DNA of 64,000 nt, taken from Diphasiastrum complanatum (taxonomy: Eukaryota; Streptophyta; Lycopodiopsida; Lycopodiales; Lycopodiaceae). Numbering within the stretch: the stretch's first letter is position 1; each line of letters opens with the position of its first letter. Both the position numbers and the translations under genes were made by a program. Where the stretch lies: the NCBI GenBank assembly GCA_029204225.1, contig CM055111.1:12710697-12774696 (forward strand), read 5' to 3'. Positions 12,166 through 24,545 of the stretch are shown here, in pieces. Under the pieces are notes generated by a model that saw only the letters and a list, made by a program, of their open reading frames with translations, was not told where the DNA came from and did not search any database.

Positions 12166-13542
12166 GGGAGGTGTGGGACGTCAGAATTTGTTATATTGTA
12201 CAAAATGAACCCATTAGAAACAACAACAGGATTTCAGGAATCGGAAATCAATGTGAACGTCACAATTTCACGTTTTCGATGGCCTACAATCGATTCCTGT
12301 CATTTTTCTAATTTCCGTAAGACTTGGATCCTCGAGCCAGTACTCCATAGGTCCGTCTTCAATATGTCTTTGTCTGAATCGTTCACCTTTGCAAATCACA
12401 GTGTCAGCCATGTGTTTAGGTAGATGGGCCATGTGTTTATGTAGATGGTTGAGAGGCCCAGTATCTCCAATGTGCTTTCTTGTTTCTTCTCGTAATGCAG
12501 GTCTTAGAATAGGATTGCCTAGAGCCATACCTCTCTGATGCATTATGTAGAGACCTGCGCGGACTTGTATCTGACGCATTATAGAATTACTTTTGAAATT
12601 TCTCGGAACTTTGAGATAGAATTGTGTTGAGATACAACATGATACATGGTAATTAGAATCTGTCCGTACATTGAAATCTGACACCAAACCTCGCCTTTCA
12701 GTCGACCATCTTCCTTGCATATCCTCAGGAAGTTTCAGAATATTGGGCTAGGAGCGAATATCAGATCTTTCATGACCACCATTCATGCTTCATGAGTTTG
12801 TTGGATTCGATAGACAAAAAACGTAACAATTACAATAGAGGAACTATTGACGATAAAGTTAGAAAGAAAACCTCAAACAATTGATTATCTGTTCTGAACT
12901 GCATACCAAATTTTCCTCAACCACATTGGTAGAGCCCTTGTACACGATTGTAAGAAAAAAATTATACTCCTTATTTACCTCGTTGTGACATTAGTGTAGG
13001 AAAACATCTGAATGAAAGGCTGTGAGACATATTTATGATTCCATTCCGCAATTATGCAAAGGCCAATTCTGAAGTTCACGTACAGGAGGTCAACTTGCTG
13101 GACAACTTTACGAATCTAACTAAATCGAGCCTACCCTTCGAAATGATACTACAAAGTTGGAAACAATTGTCCGGTCCGGAGTCAGATCATGGATAATAGC
13201 TTTGATTCTATATTTGAGCAGATAGTATTGTGCAAGGACGTGTTGTACAATAGAGTCGCTCTCACCGTAGGTAATCTGGAGGTTACAAATTGCTTTTTAT
13301 ACACAATTTCTTACAAACAGAAAAAAAATGGTCATAACTTCACACGTAAACGCACTGAATTATGTTGTCAAGATGAAGCATTCACATTATATGAGAATGT
13401 CAAAAGGCGAGGAGATATATCCTTTTCAATCTAGTTAATTCCTCGCTCTGCAGCAAACAAACCAATCACAAAAATTTTACACACCAGTGCATTAGCCCAC
13501 GTTGCAGAAGGCTATAAGGACCCATGATCTATGATAGCCATA

Positions 13543-13573
<31 letters not shown>

Positions 13574-14309
13574 AGTAGCTTCTGCTTTCACTGTTCTCCT
13601 CTGAATTTTCTGTGTAGTAGTCACGATTTAGTGCGATGACCTCACCAAGCCGAGCTGTGCCTTCATTCCTTGCCTTAAATTAAAATTATCACCTTCGTCA
13701 GTATGATTAGATGGGCTGATCAAGCAAAACTCTTGGTTTTCTTCGATCATTTGTTTCAATCCAACTACATTATCTACCAAAACCTCACCGTTGTTCAACA
13801 ATTTCCATGTTGCTCATTTCAATTTTTTTGCATGCCCTTTGTGTTTGTCTTTCGTAGTTCTTCTCCTATTCTATTGTGGTCCCATGGGCTACAATCTACA
13901 ATTAATCTCGATGTTGCTCCTCTCTTTGAAATGGGCTTTGTGGTTCTCCATATTTTTTCTTGATGGAGACAATGCATGGAGTGAACCTTTCAAACTGTTG
14001 CAGCGTGTACCTTCAAAAGATGAAGCCATCTTTCTAGCATCCATGAAGGATCTGGATCCAGATGAAATGAAAGGAATAATGTCCGTTATTGATTATTTGT
14101 AGTTCATGAGCCAGAAGTTTCCAGAATACAAAGGATCACAATGATGCATGTGTGGTGGAAATCACAAAACTTGTTGAATATCTTTTCAAAGAAAAAATGT
14201 TATCAGGATCAATGTATAGCCAAGAGGCTTTTTGGCCACAATCTTTGCCAACCACTTTCGATTCATCTGTTGTATCAACTTCGATCAATGAGGTCGAAAT
14301 GGTCGAAAT
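12166..14309. repeat. Tandem unit 2 of 4 (2144 bp)
   Basis: Near-identical to unit 1. The 2-bp length difference equals the longer CT tract (27 versus 25 bases at 13543-13569). The visible substitutions are few, such as one C to T near 12489. Confidence 0.95.
12268..12720 (-). pseudogene. SWI1/DYAD/AM1-like fragment, copy 2
   Basis: Same 150-residue frame as copy 1 at the same place in tandem unit 2, identical in protein sequence. See the copy at 10126 for the family evidence. Confidence 0.75.
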
Positions 14310-15684
14310 GGGAGGTGTGGGACGTCAGAATTTGTTATATTGTACAAAATGAACCCATTAGAAACAACAACAGGATTTCAGGAATCGGAAATCAATGTGA
14401 ACGTCACAATTTCACGTTTTCGATGGCCTACAATCGATTCCTGTCATTTTTCTAATTTCCGTAAGACTTGGATCCTCGAGCCAGTACTCCATAGGTCCGT
14501 CTTCAATATGTCTTTGTCTGAATCGTTCACCTTTGCAAATCACAGTGTCAGCCATGTGTTTAGGTAGATGGGCCATGTGTTTATGTAGATGGTTGAGAGG
14601 CCCAGTATCTCCAATGTGCTTTCTTGTTTCTTCCCGTAATGCAGGTCTTAGAATAGGATTGCCTAGAGCCATACCTCTCTGATGCATTATGTAGAGACCT
14701 GCGCGGACTTGTATCTGACGCATTATAGAATTACTTTTGAAATTTCTCGGAACTTTGAGATAGAATTGTGTTGAGATACAACATGATACATGGTAATTAG
14801 AATCTGTCCGTACATTGAAATCTGACACCAAACCTTGCCTTTCAGTCGACCATCTTCCTTGCATATCCTCAGGAAGTTTCAGAATATTGGGCTAGGAGCG
14901 AATATCAGATCTTTCATGACCACCATTCATGCTTCATGAGTTTGTTGGATTCGATAGACAAAAAACGTAACAATTACAATAGAGGAACTATTGACGATAA
15001 AGTTAGAAAGAAAACCTCAAACAATTGATTATCTGTTCTGAACTGCATACCAAATTTTCCTCAACCACATTGGTAGAGCCCTTGTACACGATTGTAAGAA
15101 AAAAATTATACTCCTTATTTACCTCGTTGTGACATTAGTGTAGGAAAACATCTGAATGAAAGGCTGTGAGACATATTTATGATTCCATTCCGCAATTATG
15201 CAAAGGCCAATTCTGAAGTTCACGTACAGGAGGTCAACTTGCTGGACAACTTTACGAATCTAACTAAATCGAGCCTACCCTTCGAAATGATACTACAAAG
15301 TTGGAAACAATTGTCCGGTCCGGAGTCAGATCATGGATAATAGCTTTGATTCTATATTTGAGCAGATAGTATTGTGCAAGGACGTGTTGTACAATAGAGT
15401 CGCTCTCACCGTAGGTAATCTGGAGGTTACAAATTGCTTTTTATACACAATTTCTTACAAACAGAAAAAAAATGGTCATAACTTCACACGTAAACGCACT
15501 GAATTATGTTGTCAAGATGAAGCATTCACATTATATGAGAATGTCAAAAGGCGAGGAGATATATCCTTTTCAATCTAGTTAATTCCTCGCTCTGCAGCAA
15601 ACAAACCAATCACAAAAATTTTACACACCAGTGCATTAGCCCACGTTGCAGAAGGCTATAAGGACCCATGATCTATGATAGCCA

Positions 15685-15723
<39 letters not shown>

Positions 15724-16459
15724 AGTAGCTTCTGCTTTCACTGTTCTCCTCTGAATTTTCTGTGTAGTAGTCACGATTTAGTGCGATGACCTCACCAAGC
15801 CGAGCTGTGCCTTCATTCCTTGCCTTAAATTAAAATTATCACCTTCGTCAGTATGATTAGATGGGCTGATCAAGCAAAACTCTTGGTTTTCTTCGATCAT
15901 TTGTTTCAATCCAACTACATTATCTACCAAAACCTCACCGTTGTTCAACAATTTCCATGTTGCTCATTTCAATTTTTTTGCATGCCCTTTGTGTTTGTCT
16001 TTCGTAGTTCTTCTCCTATTCTATTGTGGTCCCATGGGCTACAATCTACAATTAATCTCGATGTTGCTCCTCTCTTTGAAATGGGCTTTGTGGTTCTCCA
16101 TATTTTTTCTTGATGGAGACAATGCATGGAGTGAACCTTTCAAACTGTTGCAGCGTGTACCTTCAAAAGATGAAGCCATCTTTCTAGCATCCATGAAGGA
16201 TCTGGATCCAGATGAAATGAAAGGAATAATGTCCGTTATTGATTATTTGTAGTTCATGAGCCAGAAGTTTCCAGAATACAAAGGATCACAATGATGCATG
16301 TGTGGTGGAAATCACAAAACTTGTTGAATATCTTTTCAAAGAAAAAATGTTATCAGGATCAATGTATAGCCAAGAGGCTTTTTGGCCACAATCTTTGCCA
16401 ACCACTTTCGATTCATCTGTTGTATCAACTTCGATCAATGAGGTCGAAATGGTCGAAAT
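14310..16459. repeat. Tandem unit 3 of 4 (2150 bp)
   Basis: Near-identical to the other units. The 8-bp excess over unit 1 is exactly the longer CT tract (33 bases, 15687-15719). One substitution changes Arg to Gln at residue 10 of the DYAD-like frame. Confidence 0.95.
14412..14864 (-). pseudogene. SWI1/DYAD/AM1-like fragment, copy 3
   Basis: Same frame in tandem unit 3, differing from the other copies by one residue (STERQ instead of STERR). Confidence 0.75.
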
Positions 16460-18591
16460 GGGAGGTGTGGGACGTCAGAATTTGTTATATTGTACAAAAT
16501 GAACCCATTAGAAACAACAACAGGATTTCAGGAATCGGAAATCAATGTGAACGTCACAATTTCACGTTTTCGATGGCCTACAATCGATTCCTGTCATTTT
16601 TCTAATTTCCGTAAGACTTGGATCCTCGAGCCAGTACTCCATAGGTCCGTCTTCAATATGTCTTTGTCTGAATCGTTCACCTTTGCAAATCACAGTGTCA
16701 GCCATGTGTTTAGGTAGATGGGCCATGTGTTTATGTAGATGGTTGAGAGGCCCAGTATCTCCAATGTGCTTTCTTGTTTCTTCCCGTAATGCAGGTCTTA
16801 GAATAGGATTGCCTAGAGCCATACCTCTCTGATGCATTATGTAGAGACCTGCGCGGACTTGTATCTGACGCATTATAGAATTACTTTTGAAATTTCTCGG
16901 AACTTTGAGATAGAATTGTGTTGAGATACAACATGATACATGGTAATTAGAATCTGTCCGTACATTGAAATCTGACACCAAACCTCGCCTTTCAGTCGAC
17001 CATCTTCCTTGCATATCCTCAGGAAGTTTCAGAATATTGGGCTAGGAGCGAATATCAGATCTTTCATGACCACCATTCATGCTTCATGAGTTTGTTGGAT
17101 TCGATAGACAAAAAACGTAACAATTACAATAGAGGAACTATTGACGATAAAGTTAGAAAGAAAACCTCAAACAATTGATTATCTGTTCTGAACTGCATAC
17201 CAAATTTTCCTCAACCACATTGGTAGAGCCCTTGTACACGATTGTAAGAAAAAAATTATACTCCTTATTTACCTCGTTGTGACATTAGTGTAGGAAAACA
17301 TCTGAATGAAAGGCTGTGAGACATATTTATGATTCCATTCCGCAATTATGCAAAGGCCAATTCTGAAGTTCACGTACAGGAGGTCAACTTGCTGGACAAC
17401 TTTACGAATCTAACTAAATCGAGCCTACCCTTCGAAATGATACTACAAAGTTGGAAACAATTGTCCGGTCCGGAGTCAGATCATGGATAATAGCTTTGAT
17501 TCTATATTTGAGCAGATAGTATTGTGCAAGGACGTGTTGTACAATAGAGTCGCTCTCACCGTAGGTAATCTGGAGGTTACAAATTGCTTTTTATACACAA
17601 TTTCTTACAAACAGAAAAAAAATGGTCATAACTTCACACGTAAACGCACTGAATTATGTTGTCAAGATGAAGCATTCACATTATATGAGAATGTCAAAAG
17701 GCGAGGAGATATATCCTTTTCAATCTAGTTAATTCCTCGCTCTGCAGCAAACAAACCAATCACAAAAATTTTACACACCAGTGCATTAGCCCACGTTGCA
17801 GAAGGCTATAAGGACCCATGATCTATGATAGCCATATCTCTCTCTCTCTCTCTCTCTCTCTGGTCAGTAGCTTCTGCTTTCACTGTTCTCCTCTGAATTT
17901 TCTGTGTAGTAGTCACGATTTAGTGCGATGACCTCACCAAGCCGAGCTGTGCCTTCATTCCTTGCCTTAAATTAAAATTATCACCTTCGTCAGTATGATT
18001 AGATGGGCTGATCAAGCAAAACTCTTGGTTTTCTTCGATCATTTGTTTCAATCCAACTACATTATCTACCAAAACCTCACCGTTGTTCAACAATTTCCAT
18101 GTTGCTCATTTCAATTTTTTTGCATGCCCTTTGTGTTTGTCTTTCGTAGTTCTTCTCCTATTCTATTGTGGTCCCATGGGCTACAATCTACAATTAATCT
18201 CGATGTTGCTCCTCTCTTTGAAATGGGCTTTGTGGTTCTCCATATTTTTTCTTGATGGAGACAATGCATGGAGTGAACCTTTCAAACTGTTGCAGCGTGT
18301 ACCTTCAAAAGATGAAGCCATCTTTCTAGCATCCATGAAGGATCTGGATCCAGATGAAATGAAAGGAATAATGTCCGTTATTGATTATTTGTAGTTCATG
18401 AGCCAGAAGTTTCCAGAATACAAAGGATCACAATGATGCATGTGTGGTGGAAATCACAAAACTTGTTGAATATCTTTTCAAAGAAAAAATGTTATCAGGA
18501 TCAATGTATAGCCAAGAGGCTTTTTGGCCACAATCTTTGCCAACCACTTTCGATTCACCTGTATCAACTTCGATCAATGAGGTCGAAATGG
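16460..18591. repeat. Tandem unit 4 of 4 (partial at its right end)
   Basis: Matches the other units up to the final GGTCGAAATGG. It lacks a 3-bp piece near 18557 (GATTCACCTGTATC versus GATTCATCTGTTGTATC) and the second GGTCGAAAT. After 18591 it runs into unique sequence instead of a fifth unit. CT tract 25 bases, 17837-17861. Confidence 0.9.
16562..17014 (-). pseudogene. SWI1/DYAD/AM1-like fragment, copy 4
   Basis: Same frame in tandem unit 4, identical in protein sequence to copies 1 and 2. That the frame stays open in all four copies follows from their recent origin and is not in itself evidence of selection. Confidence 0.75.
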
Positions 18592-19215
18592 ATGTAGAGT
18601 TATTACCCCCCCCCCCCCCCCCCGGAGGTTTTGTGGGCGCAAAGCTGATGCACCTTTGGATTCATCCCACGTAGAGAAGTTGTGTTGGACAAGTTCGTTA
18701 AAATGCGGCCTCCAGATGAAGATGTTGTGGAGGGTTCCATACCTGTTTAGGTGGCAAAAGTTGTCGAAGTGAAGAAAAACTCAGAAGGCTTGGCCACAGA
18801 GTTCAAAGCATTATGGTATGAACCAAAATCTAATCAACGGTGTAGAAACCAAAGACAAGTTCACAAAAATTGCTTAGAGAAAGAATGGATTCCGAACGAC
18901 GACGGACCACAATATATGGATGTAGATTAAGTTGTTCATGCATGGAAATTATAGGCAAAAAAAAAAAAATTAAAGCACATGACTATACTGTGGAAAAATC
19001 AATATCTATTCCGGAAATATCAGTGGCACACATCAAAGAATACTTGTCCAAATAATCTGATGAATGTGCAATTGATATTGATGAGTAGAGTTCATGATCA
19101 CAAACCCAAAAGACATGTAATTCCTTCTGTAAATTTAGCTGTAAATCCAGCTTGGCAATTTTGTAGAAAGCCAACTTTTTGTATGCTAGGGTGTGGGCAT
19201 ATCACCCTATTATAA
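18592..19215 (+). other. Unrecognised coding-like relic beyond the array, with a C18 run
   Basis: Unit 4 continues into unique DNA. A plus-strand frame starting inside the unit (18444) reads through the edge as SINEVEMDVELL, then a proline run from C18 (18606-18623), and stops at 18674. Beyond it another frame reads VVLDKFVKMRPPDEDVVEGS, then after one stop VAKVVEVKKNSEGLATEFKA. Composition looks protein-coding but I do not recognise the family. It may be the remainder of the gene whose piece was amplified in the array. Confidence 0.35.
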
Positions 19216-19866
19216 GTAAATCATATTCCATGGCATGTGAGGAATCATGATGTAGAAAGTTTAATTCTCAACCTTTAGAATATTAAAATAATAAATCACT
19301 AGTCTAAAAGGTTAAACTTCTACAAATTTGTCTAGAATTGCACCAAAGTTGTGCATCTTTTGTAATAGTCTCTTGACTAATGTAGGGCTTAGCCCAAGAC
19401 CATTAATTATAAATGAACCACTTGTAGTGGCAAATGACACATTGTGATTAAATTTCTATGAGAGTTCTTATAATATAGCTTGTTCAAAGTAGTAGGTGAT
19501 TCAATGATGTTTAAGTTTCTTTTAAATATCAGATTATGTTTATGTTTCTTTTGAAATTCTATATCAATGTTTATGTTTAAAAGTTGTCTATGTTATTTGG
19601 ATCGACACTAATTTTGGACAATTATATTAGGTGCTCATAGCTATTGGACAAAAGTATCAATAAATTTTAGAAAGTTAACTAAATTGTGACTTGTTGATCA
19701 AATTTGTCTTGTTTGGCTTATAGTTGTATTGAAATGAGATTCGAACTTGAGAAAATCCCACTTCAAGAATTGGTAAATTTCTATTGTTTTTCTTATCTGG
19801 CTCTTTTGGTACCATGTGCAAAAAATAGTCCAAAATTAATTGAGACAGTGTTGATGCTTATTTTAG

Positions 19867-20945
19867 TTGAAGGTTTATTACGACACTATTACAAATACTA
19901 TTCAACATATATTGATTTGCCAAAAACTCCGCTATATATATACCGGCAAAGCTGCATACAACATTGGTGGAACCACCATCCATTCAGCTTTACATATACC
20001 TATAGACACAAAACACTTGACATCACTACCTGGTGATAAACTTCAAGAACTAACAACTAGATATCATGACTTACAACTTGTAGTGTTCGACAAAATATCT
20101 TTATTAGGCAAACACATATTTGATTTTCCTGACCAATGCCTTCGATCCATTTAACATACACCAACTAGTTTTTTCGGGAATCTTGATGTCATCATTTGCG
20201 GTGACCTCTTCCAAACTGGCCCTGTTTTAGATTCTTGGATCTTCAAAAAAGAGTTGTACACAATAGATATATTTGAAACTTCATATTGGAATGAAATCGT
20301 AAAATGTTACGAATTAGATAAAACCATACGACAACGTGATCCTACATATATCCATATCTTGAACAACATCAAAGAGTCAAAACACAATGAAGAAGACATT
20401 GCTTGAATTAATAAGCATAGTTACAAACCTATTCCAACCACTCCAAATATACCATACTTGTGCCATGCCAACCAAGACATGGAAACATATAATAAACAAG
20501 CTTTCAAACAAGCACATGGCCATACTTTTTGTTTACAGGCTATTGCACCCGTTCAAGTACATGTAGCAAAACAATAGTTATTCCTCAGAAGTCAAGAAAC
20601 ACTGATGGATTATTACAGACCATACTTGTAAAGACAAGAATGCTCGTTGAAATATGTAGTTCTAACATAGACATTGAAGACGGCCTCGTTAATGGAGTTG
20701 ACGACATATTCCAAACAAAAACAACTATATCAGCTACAGACATTATTTAGATTGAATTTCCAATACAACTTGCAAGTGCCCGAGTACATCGTGCACAGGG
20801 CTTAGCAATTGACACCTTAAATTTCAATCCAAAAGGATGTACCAAACATGGCCTAACATACACAACCCTATCTAGAATACGATCCAAATTTAATACCTCA
20901 CCTCACCACTCCAAAATCAACATTTCAAAGTTCATGCATCCATAA
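19867..20945 (+). pseudogene. Helitron Pif1-like helicase relic
   Basis: A broken plus-strand frame with helicase motifs in the right order: TGKAAYNIGGTTIHSALHIP (19940-20000), LQLVVFDKISLLG (Walker B region, with the usual DE read as DK), ICGDLFQTGPV near 20200, ELDKTIRQRDPTY near 20315, and PIQLASARVHRAQGLAID with YTTLSRIRSKFN (20760-20890), ending at a stop at 20943-20945. In Helitrons the helicase unwinds DNA during rolling-circle transposition. The Walker A loop is not visible, and several internal stops (for example near 20404 and 20575) make it inactive. Motif spacing fits Helitron helicases better than host PIF1, and an endonuclease-like relic follows. Confidence 0.8.
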
Positions 20946-21059
20946 AAACCGAAATGATGCACTTGCACACATATGAAAAATGGGAACTCCAAATTTCTAT
21001 TATGAATACTTATGCATCTTCTCATTTGCTTATTCAATCTTTAAACACCGTATCAATAC

Positions 21060-21640
21060 AAAACATGCACTTGATATTTCTGCAAATTACAACCTCATGA
21101 GTTCAAATATACTTTGCCTACAAGAAACTTGAAACTACAATAATGCAACCAATTCAGAACAGAAATTCCATGCTATCCAAAACTATTTCTTTTCAGAAAC
21201 CACCATATATTATGCCGACAATCAAACTTTCATTAACTATAACATCCACAATACAAAAACTGTAGAAATTATTAAAGCATCTTTTAATGCAGACAAAACT
21301 CATTGCATGACTATAATCACAATATATCGGAAACCAAATTCCAATATATTCGATTTCCTACAAATATTAAATTGCATTTTGAAAACCTCACAAAACAAAC
21401 ACACCAATAACAATTTTAGGAGACTTCAACATTGACATGTTTTCTTCAAACACCTATACAGAACAGCTCACAAAACTTATGAACCAATACAATTTCCAGA
21501 TAATCACAACTCCCACAACAATACATGGAAGCCAACTAGACCACATTTGGACAAATTCTTATAACTCAAAATGTTTCCATGGAGTAACTTATTCCTCCTG
21601 TAGTGACCATCCCCCCATATATTATTTACACACAATATAA
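21060..21640 (+). pseudogene. AP-endonuclease-like relic downstream of the Helitron helicase
   Basis: Plus-strand frames keep the landmarks of the exonuclease-endonuclease-phosphatase fold: SSNILCLQET near 21100, ITIYRKPNSNIFDFL near 21320-21360, GDFNIDMF at 21421-21445, TTIHGSQLDHIWTN near 21510-21560, and CSDHPPIYY near 21600. Helentron/Helitron2 proteins carry such a domain after the helicase, thought to derive from non-LTR elements. The lack of a reverse transcriptase after it and the same-strand position 115 bp behind the helicase support that reading over an independent LINE. Stops and frameshifts show it is dead. Confidence 0.7.
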
Positions 21641-21649
21641 TATACTAAT

Positions 21650-23100
21650 CTTGACACACAAAAATGTCCAAATATCACACCTACATATTTCTACATTATA
21701 TTTACACTGCGCCACTTTAAATAGAAAGGATAATCCCATCACTTCTTCTATGTTTGAAGACCTTTCATAGCCAATCTTTGTTCACCACCTCCTAATACAA
21801 AAATATGTACCTACCTATTTTCCTTTACCAACTCCCAATAGAAAACTATGTACCTTCACAAAGGCAGGGCCCTTGTGGCTTTCCACTATCCCTTGTTTTT
21901 TTTTTTAAATGAGAGTGAGAATGAGGTAAAGGTGAAAATTCAATGAGCAAGTGAAATCTTGTTTCTTAGATAGTAATGCTACTGTTATTGTAAGATGCTA
22001 GTAATATTGGTATAAATTCTAACATCTTTCTCTTTGTCATTTAGATTTGGATATGAAAAGTAAAAACAGAGCTTCTATTGCAAGCATCAATTGCAACTGT
22101 CATGTACCAATCACAACATCCTAACATTCAATCCATTCATAAGCATCACATTGACATGGTAAAAACAAAAAGTCATCAAAATATAGAAATGTTTAAAATT
22201 ATTTGTTGAATTATCATTCATTACATAGGGCCTTAAGCTAGAGAATGATCAATTTTTCATGTGAAGGTACACATGAACCACCAGTAGGCAAAATTCATAG
22301 GTCTGAAGAAAAGAAACTCCCAAAACTCATTAAAGAGAATTAAAATTTCGCGAATTTAGAGAGTGTCCGAATCTAGAACTACCTCAACTTTATATAGTGT
22401 TCCTTTGTGCCTCTAATATGAGTTTGAGACCTTATTTGGCTAAGTTGGGCCTTCCAACCATTATCACAAAGAACACCATTAACAGAGATAGAGTAAGTGC
22501 TTATGCCCTCTTATTAACATTATGAACTATCCCTACTCTAATTTAGCATCATGGCTATATTTAGCATTACTTATTATTGAGCACATGGGCTAATTACACA
22601 GTCCCCATATTTAAGCATTTTTGTCCTAAAAATGAAATGCCATGCTCCATGAATCCTCTGGTTTCCAACACCTTCGACCAACTAACATAAGAAAGATCCT
22701 CCAAGTATTGTCTTTGGATGTACTCATGTGAGAATGTCAAAATTGGAAAACGACCTAATTCAATCCTTATGGATTGCTTGATAACTATTCAAATCTTCAA
22801 GTGAGCCCAGAATATCGCCCAACCATCAGGAAAAGGTTTCTCTGCTGCCGTTTCGTCAAGCAAAGCACTGGAAGCTCTACGCTCCTTGGCAATCTCGAAA
22901 CACACCAACTAAACCGAATGCGACTAGCAAGATTGCAAGATCGAGACTAAATAGTATGTGCTAGTTGCTACAAAGTATTATTGCTGATGTGCACTCAGTC
23001 ACTCTTCTCATCCAACAAAGCTTGCAGTTGAGAGCGATGATCATCAAATTCGTTGCATATCAAATTCTGGCGAGATTGAAGACGAGAGAGCAAGAGCAGG
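21650..23100. other. AT-rich spacer; no gene seen
   Basis: No convincing coding signal on either strand. It may hold the decayed 3' end of the Helitron to its left, but no CTRR-plus-hairpin terminus could be picked out. Confidence 0.5.
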
Positions 23101-23149
23101 ATGTGGTGTGGTAGGCCACCATCGTCTCTCTAGGCTCGATCGAGATTTC

Positions 23150-24545
23150 ATCTCCCCCTCAGAATGCCGTTTGGGCATGTACAAAACCTCGATTTTGAAA
23201 TTCATATAGTAACATGTAATGTTTGATTCGTCCTAAGATTCATTTTGAAAGAACAAATTCTTTAAATAAATAATTCTAATCTATTAACAAAAAGCAACGA
23301 ACATTTAATTGGACAATTTCTTCAATCAAAATTGATATTATAGTTTTTCACTACTTCTTCTATTTGTCGAATTTATGACCATCGTAATTCAGTTGTTTCA
23401 TCGCTTGTCAATGTCAAAAAGAAATCTGGCAATCACCAATGTGTCAACATCATTAATAAATCTTTAAAATTCCGTCTATGCCATGATGGTGTGTCTGACA
23501 TTTCACGTGGCAAAGTGAATTTCAAAACGTTTCTAAAAATTTGTTCTTCGTTCGCATTTGTGTTTGTTAACGAAATCGATAATGTTTTTTTGCAAGACAA
23601 CAGACGACACCTTTGTTGTTATCAAGATCGCTTGTCATATTTGATACATTATGAGTAAATATGGTGGAAATAGTGTAAATGGCGAAAACAATGCAGAAAC
23701 TCTCGTTTCTATATAATCCATATAACATATTTTTCCATCATAGTAACCATGGCCAAATGGAAACAAAAATGAAAATATTGCATTCTCTAATGTGATGAAT
23801 TGTTTTTGTTCAATCACTAATGGCAATTCAGAAACTTTTGTTCTAAACATTAATGTTTCTTTTCTTTCATGCGTTGTTTCCCTCTTCGTAAATTCGAATA
23901 CATATATGTGTCATCTTTTTGAATATCTTGTCTTTTGCTACATGGCGTTACGTCTTGTAATAAATATATAGCATTCAAATGGATCGTTTTGCATGTTCTC
24001 GAATCCATGTATTTCAGTTTTTAACATTTCTTGAAATGAAATTAATGATATAGATGATAGCACTTGAGTTTCAGAACTATATTCATATAAACTCAAAAAA
24101 ATTCTTGATATCAGATTGTGCAAAATATTATGTCGTAGCACGCTTTGCAGTTCTTCTTTATCATTATCATTCGTATATCTATTCAGATTGCAAGCAATAA
24201 GACTATCGAAAAGCGATCTTTTTTCAAGTTGTCCTATTACGAACGAGTTTATGCATCGAGTCATATCTACTGAAACATCTATTATCGATAACAATTGTAA
24301 ATGTCACACATGTATCTTAAAAAGAGATCACACATATGTAGGCGAAGAAAATACTATGTATTTTATCCTATCTGGATAAATTTTACATAAATCGCATGTA
24401 TACCAATGTTTTTGTTCCTCATTTGTATATGTATATTTCCATGAAAAAGTATTAGCTATTGCATATGGTGGAACATTTTGATTCAAATTAAATTTTGATA
24501 CAGATGATTGTCCACAAATTCTGATATTCTTTTGTTACCATCCAT
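23150..24545 (-). pseudogene. Helitron Rep N-terminal and HUH-region relic
   Basis: Read right to left: HWYTCDLCKIYPDR near 24400, an open 118-residue stretch (24294-23938), then ENAIFSFLFPFGHGYYDGKI and DYIETRVSALFSPFTLFPPY (23850-23660), matching the Helitron-like N-terminal domain. In another frame follow NVLKFTLPREMSDTPSW and LPDFFLTLTSDEATELRW (about 23560-23340). Near 23170-23205 is FQNRGFVHAQTAF, the place of the HUH nuclease motif, where the expected second His reads Gln. That motif normally binds the metal for strand nicking. Multiple stops and frame changes mark it as dead. It lies opposite in strand to the helicase relic at 19.9 kb. Confidence 0.65.

Noticed and set aside
11559..12311. 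Plus-strand frames repeated in every tandem unit (such as 11647-11958)
   Set aside because: They may include a piece of real coding sequence (DEAIFLASMKDLDPDEMKGI), but each is short, lacks a recognisable domain and overlaps others, so I did not call them genes.
10024..18591. A CRISPR-like or satellite array
   Set aside because: Units are 2.1 kb with only four copies and contain gene fragments, so this is a segmental tandem duplication.
18444..18674. A complete small proline-rich protein gene
   Set aside because: Its proline run is just translated C18, and its start lies in the middle of the repeated unit.
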